Source of the DNA: Bartonella schoenbuchensis R1
GTDB taxonomy: Bacteria > Pseudomonadota > Alphaproteobacteria > Rhizobiales > Rhizobiaceae
Direction of reading: 5' to 3'
DNA: 64,000 bases
Assembly: GCF_002022685.1 (NCBI RefSeq)
Contig: NZ_CP019789.1
Span: forward strand, 1,252,501-1,316,500
Shown piece by piece: positions 20,989 to 33,322 of the stretch. A program made the position numbers and the translations under genes. The notes below the pieces were generated by a model. That model had not been told where the DNA came from. It was given only the letters and a program-made list of their open reading frames with translations, and searched no databases. The first letter of the stretch is position 1, and every line of letters begins with the position of its first letter.

Positions 20989-21716
20989 TCATTCAAGAAC
21001 AACCATCGCTCTCTCTACTATAGCATGGTAACTTTTCCAAAACCAATCTGTTCCAAATTCCTGTGCTGATTTAGTTGGTGAACATTCTGATTTTAACTCA
21101 CAAACAGCAAAATTAACCCACGGTTCAAAATGCCATGCTTCATGATAATAAGGGAAACCTGCTAGTTGTGGTTGAGGGTCTGGTCTTGAAAAATTTCCAT
21201 ATAATGCATCAACATAGTCCGGATTCTGAATAAACCCACCAACAACATTTCCATTTATCACTCTTTCCCATCCAGTAACTTGTTCCCAACGAATACCACC
21301 TAGCGCAGCCATTTCGTATTGGTCTGGATATGGAGAATATTGTCTCAATGCAGCGTTAACATCAATAAGATTAGGCGTTATTCTTATATGATAGACATAA
21401 CTTGGCGACGTCCAGCCATGAGAGTAGAGCAAATTAATTGCAACATCTTGAGAAGTCGTTGTAGATACATAACCACCATGCAATCCCAATGCATGAGGGT
21501 GTAAATCTATATTTGTTACATGTTCCAATAAATTTATATCTGATGGGGGCGCAAACGGCCGTGACCCGTCTATACCCCAAGGGTAAAATCCCCTAGCTTT
21601 TTTATTTCTTTAGGACTTCTCGTATCTGCTCGATACACTATTTTATCATTAAGGTCATCAGCTAAAACAGAAAATGAAAATAGAAATATTAAAAAAGAAA
21701 AAATAAGTTTTTTCAT
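20989..21716 (-). pseudogene. Cholera-toxin/heat-labile-enterotoxin A-subunit-like ADP-ribosyltransferase, one frameshift
   Basis: The start ATG at 21716 opens a signal peptide (MKKLIFSFLIFLFSFSVLA) followed by DDLNDKIVYRADTRSP, which matches the start of mature LT-A/CT-A including the NAD-site arginine (YRAD). A T6 run at 21598-21603 then shifts the frame to an early stop. One extra base restores a 242-residue protein. The remainder (20989-21597) continues with GGYVSTTTSQ (the STS motif), AALRQYSPYPDQYEMAALGG (the catalytic Glu is kept, the preceding family Glu is Gln) and GFPYYHEAWHFEPW. A short Cys-Cys loop (VCELKSECS) follows, as at the A1/A2 nick site, then an A2-like helix. No B subunit is visible nearby. 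It may be broken, phase-variable, or intact with a sequencing error. Confidence 0.85.
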
Positions 21717-21966
21717 ATACTTTCCTCCCTCCTTTTATAATAAACATTATAGCTACAATCTTGCAACGTATTGTTTATTATAAGTAGTATAATAATATTT
21801 CATATTTTTTGTTTTGCTGATTTCTTTAATCTCTACTTTTGCTAAAAATTATACTTACAGTACAAGCCTTATCTTATGGCGTAAATTACTATCTTATTAA
21901 TAAGCAGCTCTAGAACATGAAGAATTATATCTTGTTTTCCACTTTTTACACAAGAACCATGTGACC

Positions 21967-22925
21967 TTAATATAGATCAGAAACGATAACGTAGCCCTCC
22001 TGAGAAAGTACTTCCCGAAAAACCAGCTTTAGTTAATTTTTGCTGATAAACCACATCACCATGCAGAGCTATTTGAGATGACAACTGAGCCTGCACACCC
22101 ACACCTGCTTCCATAGAAGAACCAAACGCACCTAATTGGAATGTATCTTTGAATTGCACAAACTGCTTTCCTCCAAAGTTGCCCATAAGATGCAGCTTGC
22201 CATAGAAAGACACTGAGCTATCTTCTTCCATTAAAGCAAATTCTTGAGCAAGACGCCCACCCAAACGCGTTGTTAATTGGCTAGGAGATCCCATATTAAT
22301 ATTAAAGCCATCAACATCCCGCGTGGAATTAAACATCAAATATTGATAGATAAGCTGCATCTGTGGCTCAAAAACAAGGCCTTCATGTCCAGTTAAGAAA
22401 GCTTTACCACCTGTTAAAGCTGCACGCAGTGGCTTGCCCGTTATTCTTGCTGTTTTACCTCGTGCAAGTGTTTCTACATCTCCTCGAGATAAACCGTATG
22501 ATAAAAGGCCATTAATATAAAATCCCATATTATGCTGCAAACTAGCATAAGCCGTTACAGACCACTGATCAAAATTGCTTTTCTTACTTTTTTCAACATC
22601 TTGGGGTTGGAGTGACAATTTGCTATAAGTGCCTATAGCTCCAATAAATGCGCTATTTTGTTCACTTTCTAATGTACTTAGCAGGACAGCTGCATCTGCT
22701 GCACGGTAATCAAATTTTGCACCATAGCCATATTCTAAAGCAGATAAATCAGAAGTATAGGTGTGACTACCACCATAACCACGTACGAAAAAAGCCGGCT
22801 TTCCATTAAAAAATGGATCAAATGATGTCACCATTGTCCCTAACAGCTCAGTTTGATTGTTGATATCTATCAACCCAGCATAGAACAAAGCATTGGGCAA
22901 AAGCAAATAAGTTGGAACTTGTGGA
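21967..22925. repeat. Autotransporter barrel-coding repeat, copy A
   Basis: This segment, encoding the C-terminal beta-barrel of the giant autotransporter plus a few bases after the stop, is nearly identical to 41970-42928, in the same orientation. Long stretches match base for base. Two internal patches (about 22217-22250 and 22300-22320, and around 22630-22750) differ much more than the rest, giving a mosaic pattern expected from gene conversion. Confidence 0.9.
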
Positions 22926-25900
22926 ACAATTGCTGGCTTAATTGGCACTATATCTGTATGACGAGGGTCAAATGGAATATTTTTACCTTCAAGACGGAAA
23001 TCCCAAAAGTCTCCATCCCCTTTCACTAATCTTTTTTGAGGATCTGCTTTTAATTCAGAACCAGGACCGTAAGCAACAAGATGATATTGGTAAGGAGAGT
23101 TACCTAGTGTAACATAACCATGGTTTAATTGAAAAGAGTCTTTTTTTGCTGCTCCGGAAACCTGTACTATTGATACACTTTGCTTGTTATTATTTCTATT
23201 TGCTTTTGAGCTTACAGTTCCCTGACCACTTCCTCTTATTCCATTACTCGACGCACTCATATGAATTTTAGTAGTTCCTCCAGCAGTACTACCATAAATT
23301 AAAACACGATCGGTTTTATCATCGTCAAGTGAGCCATCTTGACCCACTTGAATGTTAAGGTGAAGTTGTGCATCACCCTGAGCAAGATAAATACTATGAT
23401 ATCCTTTTCCAATATTTAGTGTTTGGTAAACGTCTGAAGTTGGCTTCTCAAAGATAATTGCACTATCTTTAAGCATTATACCTGAAATTAATGAAGATGG
23501 TTTTTTAAAATCTTGATTTTTCCTTTTTGTTAAAAACCACTTAGATTTATTAGTTAAATAAAATAGAGCATTAGAGTTATTATCAACTTGCGAACCACCA
23601 GTTAGTGAGGAATTATTAGTTGCAAGCATTATAGCAGATCCATTTTTGGCTTCTAATAATAAATCACCGGAAATATTTGAATCTTTCAAGGTAATAAAGC
23701 TTTTTGCTGTTTTTCCATGAATAGCTATGCTATTTGGAACTTTTAAGGTTGTTAGTGTTAAATTAACGACTCCTACCTCTGATATCTTAGGTATATGATG
23801 GGCTGTTGTTAAATTATTTGACGTAGATCTTCGAGATCTTTTAAGGTGTGTTTCAGTTGATTTTTGAGATCCCCAAAGGCTTATACCGTAAGATTCATCG
23901 CTTTCTGTACCTTCTACTGTAATAGTTGACCTTCTAACATTTACTATTCCACTATCGATATGGATTCCTTTAGCAATACCTGTTAATTCAGATTGGAGAA
24001 GTGTTGTTTTTGCTCCCTGTGTGACATGTAGTCCTTTTCCTTTGTTTTTGGATCCTTTAATTATGACTTTGTTTGCATCAAGATTTGCTCCTTTTCCTTG
24101 AGCTTTAAGGAAGTCTGTATCATTATTGCCTGTATGTGTCATATTTACTTTATTTAGAATAGCTTTTCCTACACTTAAACTTACACCGTGACTTCCTTTA
24201 AAGCTCATTGAAGTATTACTCATAGTTATTTCAGCATTTTCAGCAGTTATTCCTGTATCAAGTTTATTCAAGTTTGAATTAATTAGTCTTACATGTCCAC
24301 CTTTGGTTATATGAGCACCTTTTCCTTTATCATTTCCATTGATTATTGTATCTATTACTCTAATTACAGATTCTCTTCCTTCCGCCTTAATAAAGTCAGC
24401 ACTTTTATTACCTTCGTAGCTCATCAGAACTTTTTCTAAAATGACTTTTCCTTCATAGAGCAAAACACCGTGCTCTCCATTAAACTTTATTGATCCATTC
24501 CCCATCCAGACCGATCCTTCTTTAACGGTTATTGCACTTTGAACTTTTGTAAAGTGCGATTGGTTTAAAGTAGCATGTCCTCCTTTTGTAACATGCAATC
24601 CTCTTCCCCTTCCCCATCGATCACCACTAATCACGGTTTTTATCGCAGTAAAACTTGCCCCTTTCCCTTTCACCTTGATGAAGTCTGGAATGTCAACATC
24701 CTTAAGAAGCTTGTTATCTCCCTTATATTCCACAATAACACCCTTCAACAAAACATTCCCCGTTGCAAGATTAACAGCATAATCCCCATGAAAGTTAATC
24801 TTCCCATCCTCCATCCGGAATTGTGCATTAGCAACCATCACCCCATTTAGAACATCGGAAAAGATCGCACTCTTCAACATCACACGGCCACCATTATTTA
24901 CATAAACACCCCTTGCTTTATCCTGCCCATCGATTTTAATGCCTATTCCCTTAATATCCGCAGTGTTTAAAACCCTTTTACCCTCTTTGTCTACAACGCT
25001 ATCTGCCTCAACCTTTAAGAAAGTAGCATCGGAATTACTACCCCTATACTTCATAGACAAATTATTTAACAAAACACTCCCCTGCTTGAGCAAAACACCG
25101 TGCTCTCTTTCAAACTCTATCGATCCTCCCACCATACTGACATTCCCCTTTACGATAGTCATACCCTCTGCAACCTCTTTCAAAGTAGTATCAACCATCA
25201 ACAGCTGTCCATACCCCATCTTTATCCCCGTACCTTTATGACCAGACCCTGTAATATGGACATCATTTAATACAGCATACCCCTGATCAAAATAAATACC
25301 GTAGTCTCCCTTAAAACTAATGGATCCCTTACCCATCACCAGAAACCCATTCCCCATCACATAAGCCCCCGTTTTAACCCCCTCAATATTCACCCCCTTC
25401 ATCATGACTTTTGCTGAGTGACTCACCTCCACCCCTGCCCCTGCCCCTACACCTTCAACTGTATCTTCAACTGTATTTGCAACTGTATCTTCAACTGCAA
25501 CTGCAACTGTACCTTTATTCTCTTGTCTTGTAATTTTGAAACCACTTAAAAAAGCATTCCCCCCTGAAACACTGATACCATACCTTCCACTAAAGGTAAC
25601 CGATCCTCCCACCATGTGCACAATCCCTTTTGAAATAGTCATACCCTTTGCAACATCTCTCAAGGTAGTACCAGTCAACCGCACTGCTCCCTGTGTCATA
25701 TACAGCCCTGTACCCTGATTGTTTCCTTCAACAACCACCTTTTCTAAGAGAACCTTCCCTCCCCCACATAGACCCCCGTACCACTTCCTGTAATCCTCGT
25801 CTCTATCAACTTAGCCATCATTTTTCCTCCCACCATCACCCCATACCCATTCGTAAACTCAATCCTCGTCTCCTTCTCCACTGCCAACGTCCCACTCCCT

Positions 25901-28900
25901 GTCATAGCTACCCCTGTTCGTACATTTGAAATCTTTACTCCCCCACTCAACGTCACCGTCAGCTGACTTCCCTCAGCACTCACCCCCGTTTGTACCCCTG
26001 AAATATCCACCCCCTCCAACGTCACTATCCCACCCCCCACTGCATAGACCCCCACACTCACCCCATTATTCCTACCCCTCTCACTTCCAGTTCCCACAAT
26101 CCTTGTTTTTGTCAAATAAGTACTCACCAATCCTTCAACCTTCACCCCATACTCACCCATAAAACTAATCTCTGTTGTCCCCCTAATCATCAGGCTCTTT
26201 CCTCCCCTCGCATAAACCCCTTTCCCAACCTTTGAAATCTCCACCTTCTCCAACGATATCGTCAACTCCCCATTCCCCGCCCCTCCCACCGCATACACCC
26301 CCGTGCCCATACCACTTTCCTCTCCCTTAATTGTCACATCATTCAAGTTAACACTCTTCACCAATTTCTCCACATAAACGCCCCATCCACTCTCTTTAAA
26401 GTCAATGGTTGTTCCCTTTTCTATTATCAACGTCCCCTTTTCCGCATACACCCCCGTTTTAACCTTTGAAATCCCCACCTTATCCAACATCATCTTTCCC
26501 GAGCTCTCCATTATGACCCCCACTCCCTTATCCTGTCCCGTAATCGTTGTCCCCTTCAACTCAGCCGTCACCTCACCCCCCACCATCACCCCATATCCAC
26601 CCATAAACTCAATCCTCGAGTTCTCCCTAATCATCAAACTTTTACCCCCCATCATTCTCACCCCCATTTCAACCTTTGAAATCTCCACCTTCTCCAACGA
26701 TATCGTCAAGTTCGTCCCCCCCATCCCATAGACCCCCATACCCTTTCCACTTCTCCCTCCTATAATCTTCATCTCTTTCAATTTAGCCGTCACATCACCC
26801 CCCACCATCACCCCGTACCCACCCCCAATTGCTAAACTAATCCTCGTCACATTCTCCATCGTCAACGTCCCTTTCCCCAACATCGTCACCCCTATTTCAA
26901 CCGCGTCAAACGTCACCTTTTCTAAGAGAACCTTCCCTCCCCCCGCATAGACCCCCGTACTCCCCTTTCCACTTCCCGTAATCGTCACATCATTCAACTC
27001 AGCCATCGCCGTATTCCCCAGATAGACCCCAACCCCATAATTCCCCGTAAAATCAACTGACCCTCTCTTCATCGTCAAGCTCTTCCCTCCCTTCACATAC
27101 ACCCCCATTGCCACCCCTTCAATCTCCACCTTATCCAACGTCATCTCCAACGTCTCACCCCCCACCGCATACACCCCCGTACCCTTTCCATCTCCCGTAA
27201 TCGTTGTCCCCATCAAACTCGCACTCGTCACCCCATTCCCCATATACACCCCATAATCCCCCATAAAACTAATCGTCGAGCTTCCACTAATCATCAGACT
27301 CTCCCCCTTCATCATAGCTACCCCCGTTTGTACCTCTTTTATCGACCCCCCAGTAATCGTCAGACTTTTACCCCCCATCACCCTCACCCCCATTTCAACC
27401 TTTGAAATCTCCACCTTCTCCAACGATATCGTCAACTCCCCATTCCCCGCCCCTCCCACCGCATACACCCCCGTACCCTTATTCTGTCCCGTAATCGTTG
27501 TCCCCTTCAAACTCGCTTTTGTCACCAAACTCCCCAGATAGACCCCAACCCCATTATTGCCCGTAAAATCAACTGATCCCTTCGTTATCGTCAACGTTTC
27601 TCTTCCCTCAACCCTCACCCCCGTTCCAACCTTTGAAATCCTCACATCGTCCAACGTCATCTCCAATGTCCCACCCCCCATCGCATACACCCCCATACTC
27701 CCAACTCCCCCACCCGTAATCACCGTCTGCGTCAAACTAACACTCTTCACCTCTCCCCACACCCCAACCCCAACTCCATCCCCCACAAACTCAATCGTCG
27801 AGTTCCCCCTAATCGTCAAACTCTTACCTTCCTTCTCCATATAGACCCCCATTTCAACCCCTTTTATCTCCACCTTATCCAACGTCATCGTCAAGTTCGT
27901 CCCCCCATCGCATGTATCCCCATACCCTTATTCTTTCCCGTAATCGTCACATCATTCAACTCAGCACTCGTCACCCCATTCCCCACATACACCCCATACT
28001 CACCCATAAAACTAATCGTCGAGCTTCCACTAATCATCAGACTCTCCCCCTTCATCATAACTATGCCCGTTTGTACCTCTTTGATCGACCCCCCAGTAAT
28101 CGTCAGACTTTTACCCCCCATCATTCTCACCCCCGTTCCAACCCCTGAAATCGTCACATTCTCCAACATCATCGTCAAGTTCGTCCCCCTCTCTGCATAC
28201 ACCCCCTGACCACTTCCCCTTCCCGTAATCCTCATCCCCATCAAACTCGCATTTGTCACCAAACTCCCCACATAGACCCCATAGTTACCCCAACTTGCTA
28301 AACTAATCGTCGACCCTCCCTCCATCTTAAACACCCCCTTCTTCGCATACACCCCCACTCCAACCTTTGAAATCCTCACATCCTTCAACGTCACATCCCC
28401 CACCGCATGTATCCCATACCCACTTCCCCCTCCCGTAATCCTCGTCCCCATCAAACTCGCACTCTTCACCCCATCCCCCATATACACCCCATACTCACCC
28501 ATAAACTCAATCTTCGTCCCATCCTTCACCGTCAACCACCCACTTGACATAGCTACCCCCGTTTGTACCTCTTTTATCGACCCCCCAGTAATCGTCAGAC
28601 TTTTACCCCCCATCACCCTCACCCCCGTTCCAACCCTTGAAACCTTCACCCCATCCAACGATATCGTCATCCCCGCCCCTCCCATCGCATACACCCCATA
28701 GCTATCCCCACTATCCTTTCCCGTAATCTCCACACCCATCAAACTCGCACTCTTCACCCCATCCCCCACCATCACCCCCGTTCCCGTAAAATCTGTTACA
28801 GACCCCTGATTCATTATCAACATCCCCTTCTCCACCCTCACCCCCGTTTGTACCTTTAAAATATTCACCATATTCAACGTCACATTCCCTCCCACCGCAT

Positions 28901-30952
28901 AGACCCCCGTCCCACTTCCCTCTCCCGTAATCATCACCCTTGTCAACTCAGCACTCTCCACCCCCTCCCCCACCATCACCCCATATTCCGTAAACCCTTT
29001 TACCGACCCCTGATTCATTATCAACGTCCCCTTCTCCACCTCCACCCCCACTCCAACCTTTGAAATCGTCACCATATTCAACGTCACATTCCCCGAGCTC
29101 TCCACAATCACCCCATAACTCCCACTTCCCCCTCCCGTAATCGTTGTCCCCATCAAACTCGCACTCTTCACCCCATCCCCCACCATCACCCCCGTTCCCG
29201 TAAACTCTGTTACCGACCCCCCCTCCATCTTCAACACCCCCTTCTCCACCCTCACCCCCACTCCAACCTTTGAAATCGTCACCATATTCAACGTCACCTT
29301 CCCTCCCCTCGCATACACCCCATAGCTATCCCCACTATCCTTTCCCGTAATCTCCACACCCATCAAACTCGCACTCTTCACCCCATCCCCCACCATCACC
29401 CCCGTTCCCGTAAAATCTGTTACCGACCCCCCAGTCATCTTAAACGTCCCCTTCTTCGCATACACCCCCGTCTCAACCTGTGAAATATTCACCATATTCA
29501 ACGTCACCTTTTTCCCTTCCATATACACCCCCGTACCCTTTCCCCCTCCCGTAATCGTCACATCCATCAAAGTAGCACTCTCCACCTCCTCCCCCACCAT
29601 CACCCCCGTTCCCGCAAAATCTGTTACCGACCCCTCAGTCATCTTAAACGTCCCCCCCATCACCCTCACCCCCGTTTGTACCTTTAAAATATTCACCATA
29701 TTCAACGTCACATCTCCACCCATCGCATACACCCCATAGCTATCCCCACTATCCTTTCCCGTAATCGACCCCCCAGTCATCTTAAACGTCCCCCCCTTCA
29801 CATACACCCCCATCTTAAACCTTGAAATCTCCACCTCACTCAACGTCACATTCCCCGAGCTCTCCACAATCACCCCATAACTCCCTCCACTTCCCCCTCC
29901 CTGAATCGACCCCCCCATCATAGTAGCACTCCCCCCCGTCACACTAAGCCCCACCGTAGTTCCCTGAATCGACCCCTTTATCACCTCCAACGTCCCCTTT
30001 GTCACCCTCGCCCCCACTCCAACCCTTGAAATATTCACCATATTCAACATCAACGTCCCCTCCCCCATCATCTCAGCCCCCACACCCGTACCCTTTCCAT
30101 CTCCCGTAATCGTCATATTCATCACCTCTCCCCTCCCCTTCCCCTGCATTATCACTCCCGTACCCCCATTTGCTAAATTAATCTTCGCCCCTCCCCCATC
30201 ACAGTAGCATTAGCCTTTCCATTCCCCATAAACACTATCCCCGTCTTGACATTACTAAAACTCGTACCCACCAACGTCACAGTCCCCCCATCCTTCACCC
30301 CTATCCCCCCTCCATTAACCGTCACCCCCCTCATCAACGTCACCTCTCCCCCATCCTTCACCCCAATCACATAATCTCCATCTCTCCTAACCCCTATCGA
30401 TCCTTTAAGTACCGTAACAGAAGACTTTGAATCCTTAACCAATATCCCCTTATACACCCCTGTAGCATTGACATCATTCAACGTCAGCTTCCCCTGCCTT
30501 TCCACCTGAATCGCCGGATTAGTATTACGCTTACCATTATCCGTGATCGTCAGCTTACCTACTATCGTAATCACAGCCCTCCCCCCATGCACCTTCACAG
30601 CAGGCTTAAGATCCTTACCCATATCTATATCTCGATTACCACTCAGCTCCCCATTACTACCACCTATACCACCCATCACCCTCTGATACTGCCCCCTCAT
30701 ACTCACCCTCCCATACCCCCCCTCATACACCCCATCCCCATCACACTCGATTTTCCCAGTTTCACTATCACCCCTAGGATCACCAGCCTCCCCACTAGCA
30801 CTAGTATTAGTAAACCCATTACAATTCAGTGATTTGGCATACACTTTTGTTTGAGCCGTAATAAGAGCAAGACCCGCCAGAACAGCTGTCGAGAGAACAC
30901 ACAAACAAACATGATGTTTTAACACACAACGCATAACCATAAACCCATACAT
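21977..30952 (-). pseudogene. Giant type V autotransporter (Iba-like), three frameshifts
   Basis: Four consecutive minus-strand frames (30952-30173, 30155-27891, 27894-25744, 25738-21977) form one gene of about 2,992 residues. Each break is one G short in a poly-G run on the coding strand (C runs 30188-30197, 27901-27906, 25761-25765); repair restores TGVYVGGGKVLLEKV and MGGTNLTMTLDKVEI. Order: extended signal peptide (CVLKHHVCLCVLSTAVLAG, cleavage near VYA/KS), a very long beta-helix passenger with a roughly 70-residue repeat, a pertactin-like junction (SIVQVSGAAKKDSF), a linker helix and a 12-strand autotransporter barrel ending GGLRYRF. It resembles inducible Bartonella autotransporters. 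The start could also be the ATG at 30940. It is probably surface-exposed and adhesive, by family only. Confidence 0.85.
25741..30200 (-). repeat. Tandem ~210-bp repeats in the autotransporter passenger
   Basis: The passenger is built from diverged units of about 70 residues (210 bp), for example VTLNMVNISQ to the next VTLNMVTISK. Each unit has three beta-helix rungs: VTLNMVxISKVxxGVRV, KGTFKMTGGSVTDFTGTGV and MVGDGVKSASLMGxxITG. Some adjacent units are almost identical at the DNA level, notably between 28.6 and 29.8 kb, suggesting recent duplication. The top strand is strikingly C-rich, with runs of four to seven C; the coding strand is G-rich. Confidence 0.85.
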
Positions 30953-32536
30953 CCTCTTTAAATCACCCTGATTAAAAGAGACAAAATCTTCTTAAAAAAA
31001 AAGAAAAAACAAAAATGAAAACACACATGAATGGCTTGATCCCCAAATCAAACGCCCCCAGAAAGCCTTCTACAAAAAACATCAAAACAAAACAAAATGC
31101 TCTCTAAACACGATCCTAAACACAGATCCAAAATAAAAAAATAAACCTACAAAACATAAAAGGGAAAATAAACACACCTAAACCATAAACGATAAATCAA
31201 ACTTATAAACAAATAGGATATGTGTTGGAAAAGTTTGTTTAGGTAGTTTAGTAATTTAGGGGGAGTTTTGAAAAGGAATGTGAAAATTGGATATTTTTGT
31301 TTTTGTGGTTTTTTGGGTTGAGTGTGTTTTTGTAATGAGGTTGGATGTTGTTGTAGTGATTTTTAAATATTGTGAAGATGTTGTAAATTTTTTAGTCATA
31401 AAGCACCTAAATTTTTAAGTATAGAATGTTTAAAAATAAGCTTTCCTTTGAAGACTGTTTGTATCAAAGGGAATATTTAGTTTTGTACGTATAGTTTATT
31501 TTGGGGTGTTCGTAAAGTGGCAACAAAGTTACAGTTTGAGATAAAAGTTTTGGGTTAGTTTTGGGATTTGGGTCGGTTTTGTTTGGGAAATTGGGTGTTT
31601 TGGTGATGAAATTGGGGAAAGGAAAAAGGTTTTTTTATTGCGGTGTTTTGAGGGGGTGCAGAAACATGTGAATAGTTGATTAATTGTGTTGAAGTTGCGG
31701 GGATGTTTCTTGATTTTTTTTTTGCGTTTTGAGTAAAATGGTAAGGGGTATATAACAACGTATGTGTTTTTAATCACTAAAAAAGCATTGTACAATTTGT
31801 GTTTCATTAACATTGTTTTTGTGTTAATGCAATACAAATCAAATAAGAGAGTAAATTCTACAACCTAATAAATAATATTCACTAAAATCGCTTTTAAGCG
31901 ATTTTAGCTTTGTGTAAAATATTCTGAAAATGAATTTGATTGTTTTAAGAGGGTGGAAAGGTGACGTTGTGATTTTGCTCTTTTATATCACAATGAGAAT
32001 TGTAATTATTTCCGAATCGGATATTTAAAAGACGTTTTAACTTATAACAAATAAATTTCCAAAAATACGCTCTAATACCCTCAAGATAAAAAATAGAATG
32101 CTGAATTATAAACTATCTATTAGAATGTTAGGATAATATTAGAAAAATATTTAATACCGTAGAACTTATCATAAATACTCTTTCACGATAATAAATAATA
32201 GCTCATTTACAGTGTAGGTCCTGTCTAAACTTCATGATTTCTAAAGAACAATCGCTTTATGCATAATGTATTTTTTAGAAATTGAATTTGTGAATTTTAT
32301 TCAAGAAAAGAGTAAAATTAAAAGTAGATATTTCCTCAAAATTACGTTCTTGCCTTTTAAAAACTCTTTATAGTAGAGAAAAAGAAAATATTCAATTTAT
32401 GGTATAATATCTTTAGTTATAGTCCACTAATGGGTACCAATTTTGTACCGTAAACAATTTTCCAAATAACACCAATATTAATCTATATGCTTTATTATAA
32501 TGTATAAGCAGAAATAAATTCTAAAGAGGATTGTTT
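30953..32536. other. Long non-coding region between the giant autotransporter and the amidase
   Basis: About 1.6 kb between divergent genes must hold the autotransporter promoter at its left end. From about 31200 to 31800 the top strand becomes G/T-rich, the reverse of the strand bias in the adjacent gene. A frame at 31529-31837 on the minus strand has low-complexity Lys/Pro/Thr composition and no family character. Apart from the palindrome at 31882-31907 I see no RNA gene or mobile element. Confidence 0.45.
31882..31907. terminator. Perfect palindromic hairpin, possible terminator
   Basis: CTAAAATCGCTT and AAGCGATTTTAG form a twelve-base-pair stem around TT. A-rich and T-rich flanks resemble a bidirectional terminator. 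It lies between divergent genes where no terminator is expected, so it may mark an unannotated transcript or a relic. Confidence 0.4.
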
Positions 32537-33322
32537 ATGTATAAAATTGATTACAATAGTTATCGTGCTATACAAAGTTTTAATCGTCGAGTTCGTTTTT
32601 TAGTTATGCATTACACTGCGGTTAATTTTGAAACGTCCATCGCTCTTCTTACAGGCCCCTTAGTTAGTGCTCACTATCTTATTCCTGATCCTTCAGAGAA
32701 AACTTATCTTGAAGCCGGTTTTAAGGATATCCATATTTTTAACTTAGTTGATGAACATGAACGTGCATGGCATGCTGGTGTAAGTTCATGGAGTGAACAT
32801 AATAATCTAAATGATACATCCATTGGAATTGAAATCGTTAATCTAGCAACCACTGAAAATGAAGTATTTACATTCCCCCCTTATAACCCAACACAAATTG
32901 ATGCAATAAAAGAACTCGCATTGAATATTCTTCAACGTTATCCAGATATCACGCCAATTAATGTCGTTGGTCATAGTGATATTGCCATTGGAAGAAAAAA
33001 TGATCCAGGAGCAGCTTTCCCATGGAAACAGCTTTATGAAGCAGGTATAGGAGCATGGTATGATGATGAATTAAAAAATTGTTACCAAAAAGAGTTTTGT
33101 AATCACACATGCTTGGAAAAAGCAAAAAAACAGGTTGTTGCTAAACTAAAGCAGTATGGATACGATACCTCAACCGCAAAAACTAAATGCGGATATAAGA
33201 ATCTAATCCGAGCATTTCAGCTTCATTTTCGCCAAGAGAACTATAATGGAATTCTAGATGCTGAAACAACAGCAATTATTTATGCCTTGGTAGACAAGTA
33301 CTTTCCCAACGCAGTAGTCTAA
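32537..33322 (+). CDS. N-acetylmuramoyl-L-alanine amidase (Amidase_2, AmiD-like) with peptidoglycan-binding domain
   Basis: The 261-residue enzyme cleaves the amide bond between MurNAc and the stem peptide. The zinc-site histidine lies in FLVMHYTAVNF, with substrate/zinc residues in ERAWHAGVSSW and VVGHSDIAIGRKNDPGAAFPW. A PG_binding_1-like three-helix domain covers about 185-255 (KLKQYGYD ... FQLHFRQENYNGILDAET). I place the start at the ATG at 32537, since AAAGAGGA ends six bases before it and abuts the upstream TTG. No signal peptide is visible, so it may act on recycled fragments or be exported another way. Confidence 0.9.
   Translation: MYKIDYNSYRAIQSFNRRVRFLVMHYTAVNFETSIALLTGPLVSAHYLIPDPSEKTYLEAGFKDIHIFNLVDEHERAWHAGVSSWSEHNNLNDTSIGIEIVNLATTENEVFTFPPYNPTQIDAIKELALNILQRYPDITPINVVGHSDIAIGRKNDPGAAFPWKQLYEAGIGAWYDDELKNCYQKEFCNHTCLEKAKKQVVAKLKQYGYDTSTAKTKCGYKNLIRAFQLHFRQENYNGILDAETTAIIYALVDKYFPNAVV

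Noticed and set aside
25926..30832. Several plus-strand frames opposite the giant autotransporter
   Set aside because: They are Pro/Ser/Thr-rich shadows of the G-rich repeat on the other strand, with no family motifs or ribosome sites.
31529..31837. Minus-strand frame of about 100 codons upstream of the giant autotransporter
   Set aside because: Composition is low-complexity Lys/Pro/Thr, it has no recognisable domain or ribosome site, and it follows from the local strand bias.
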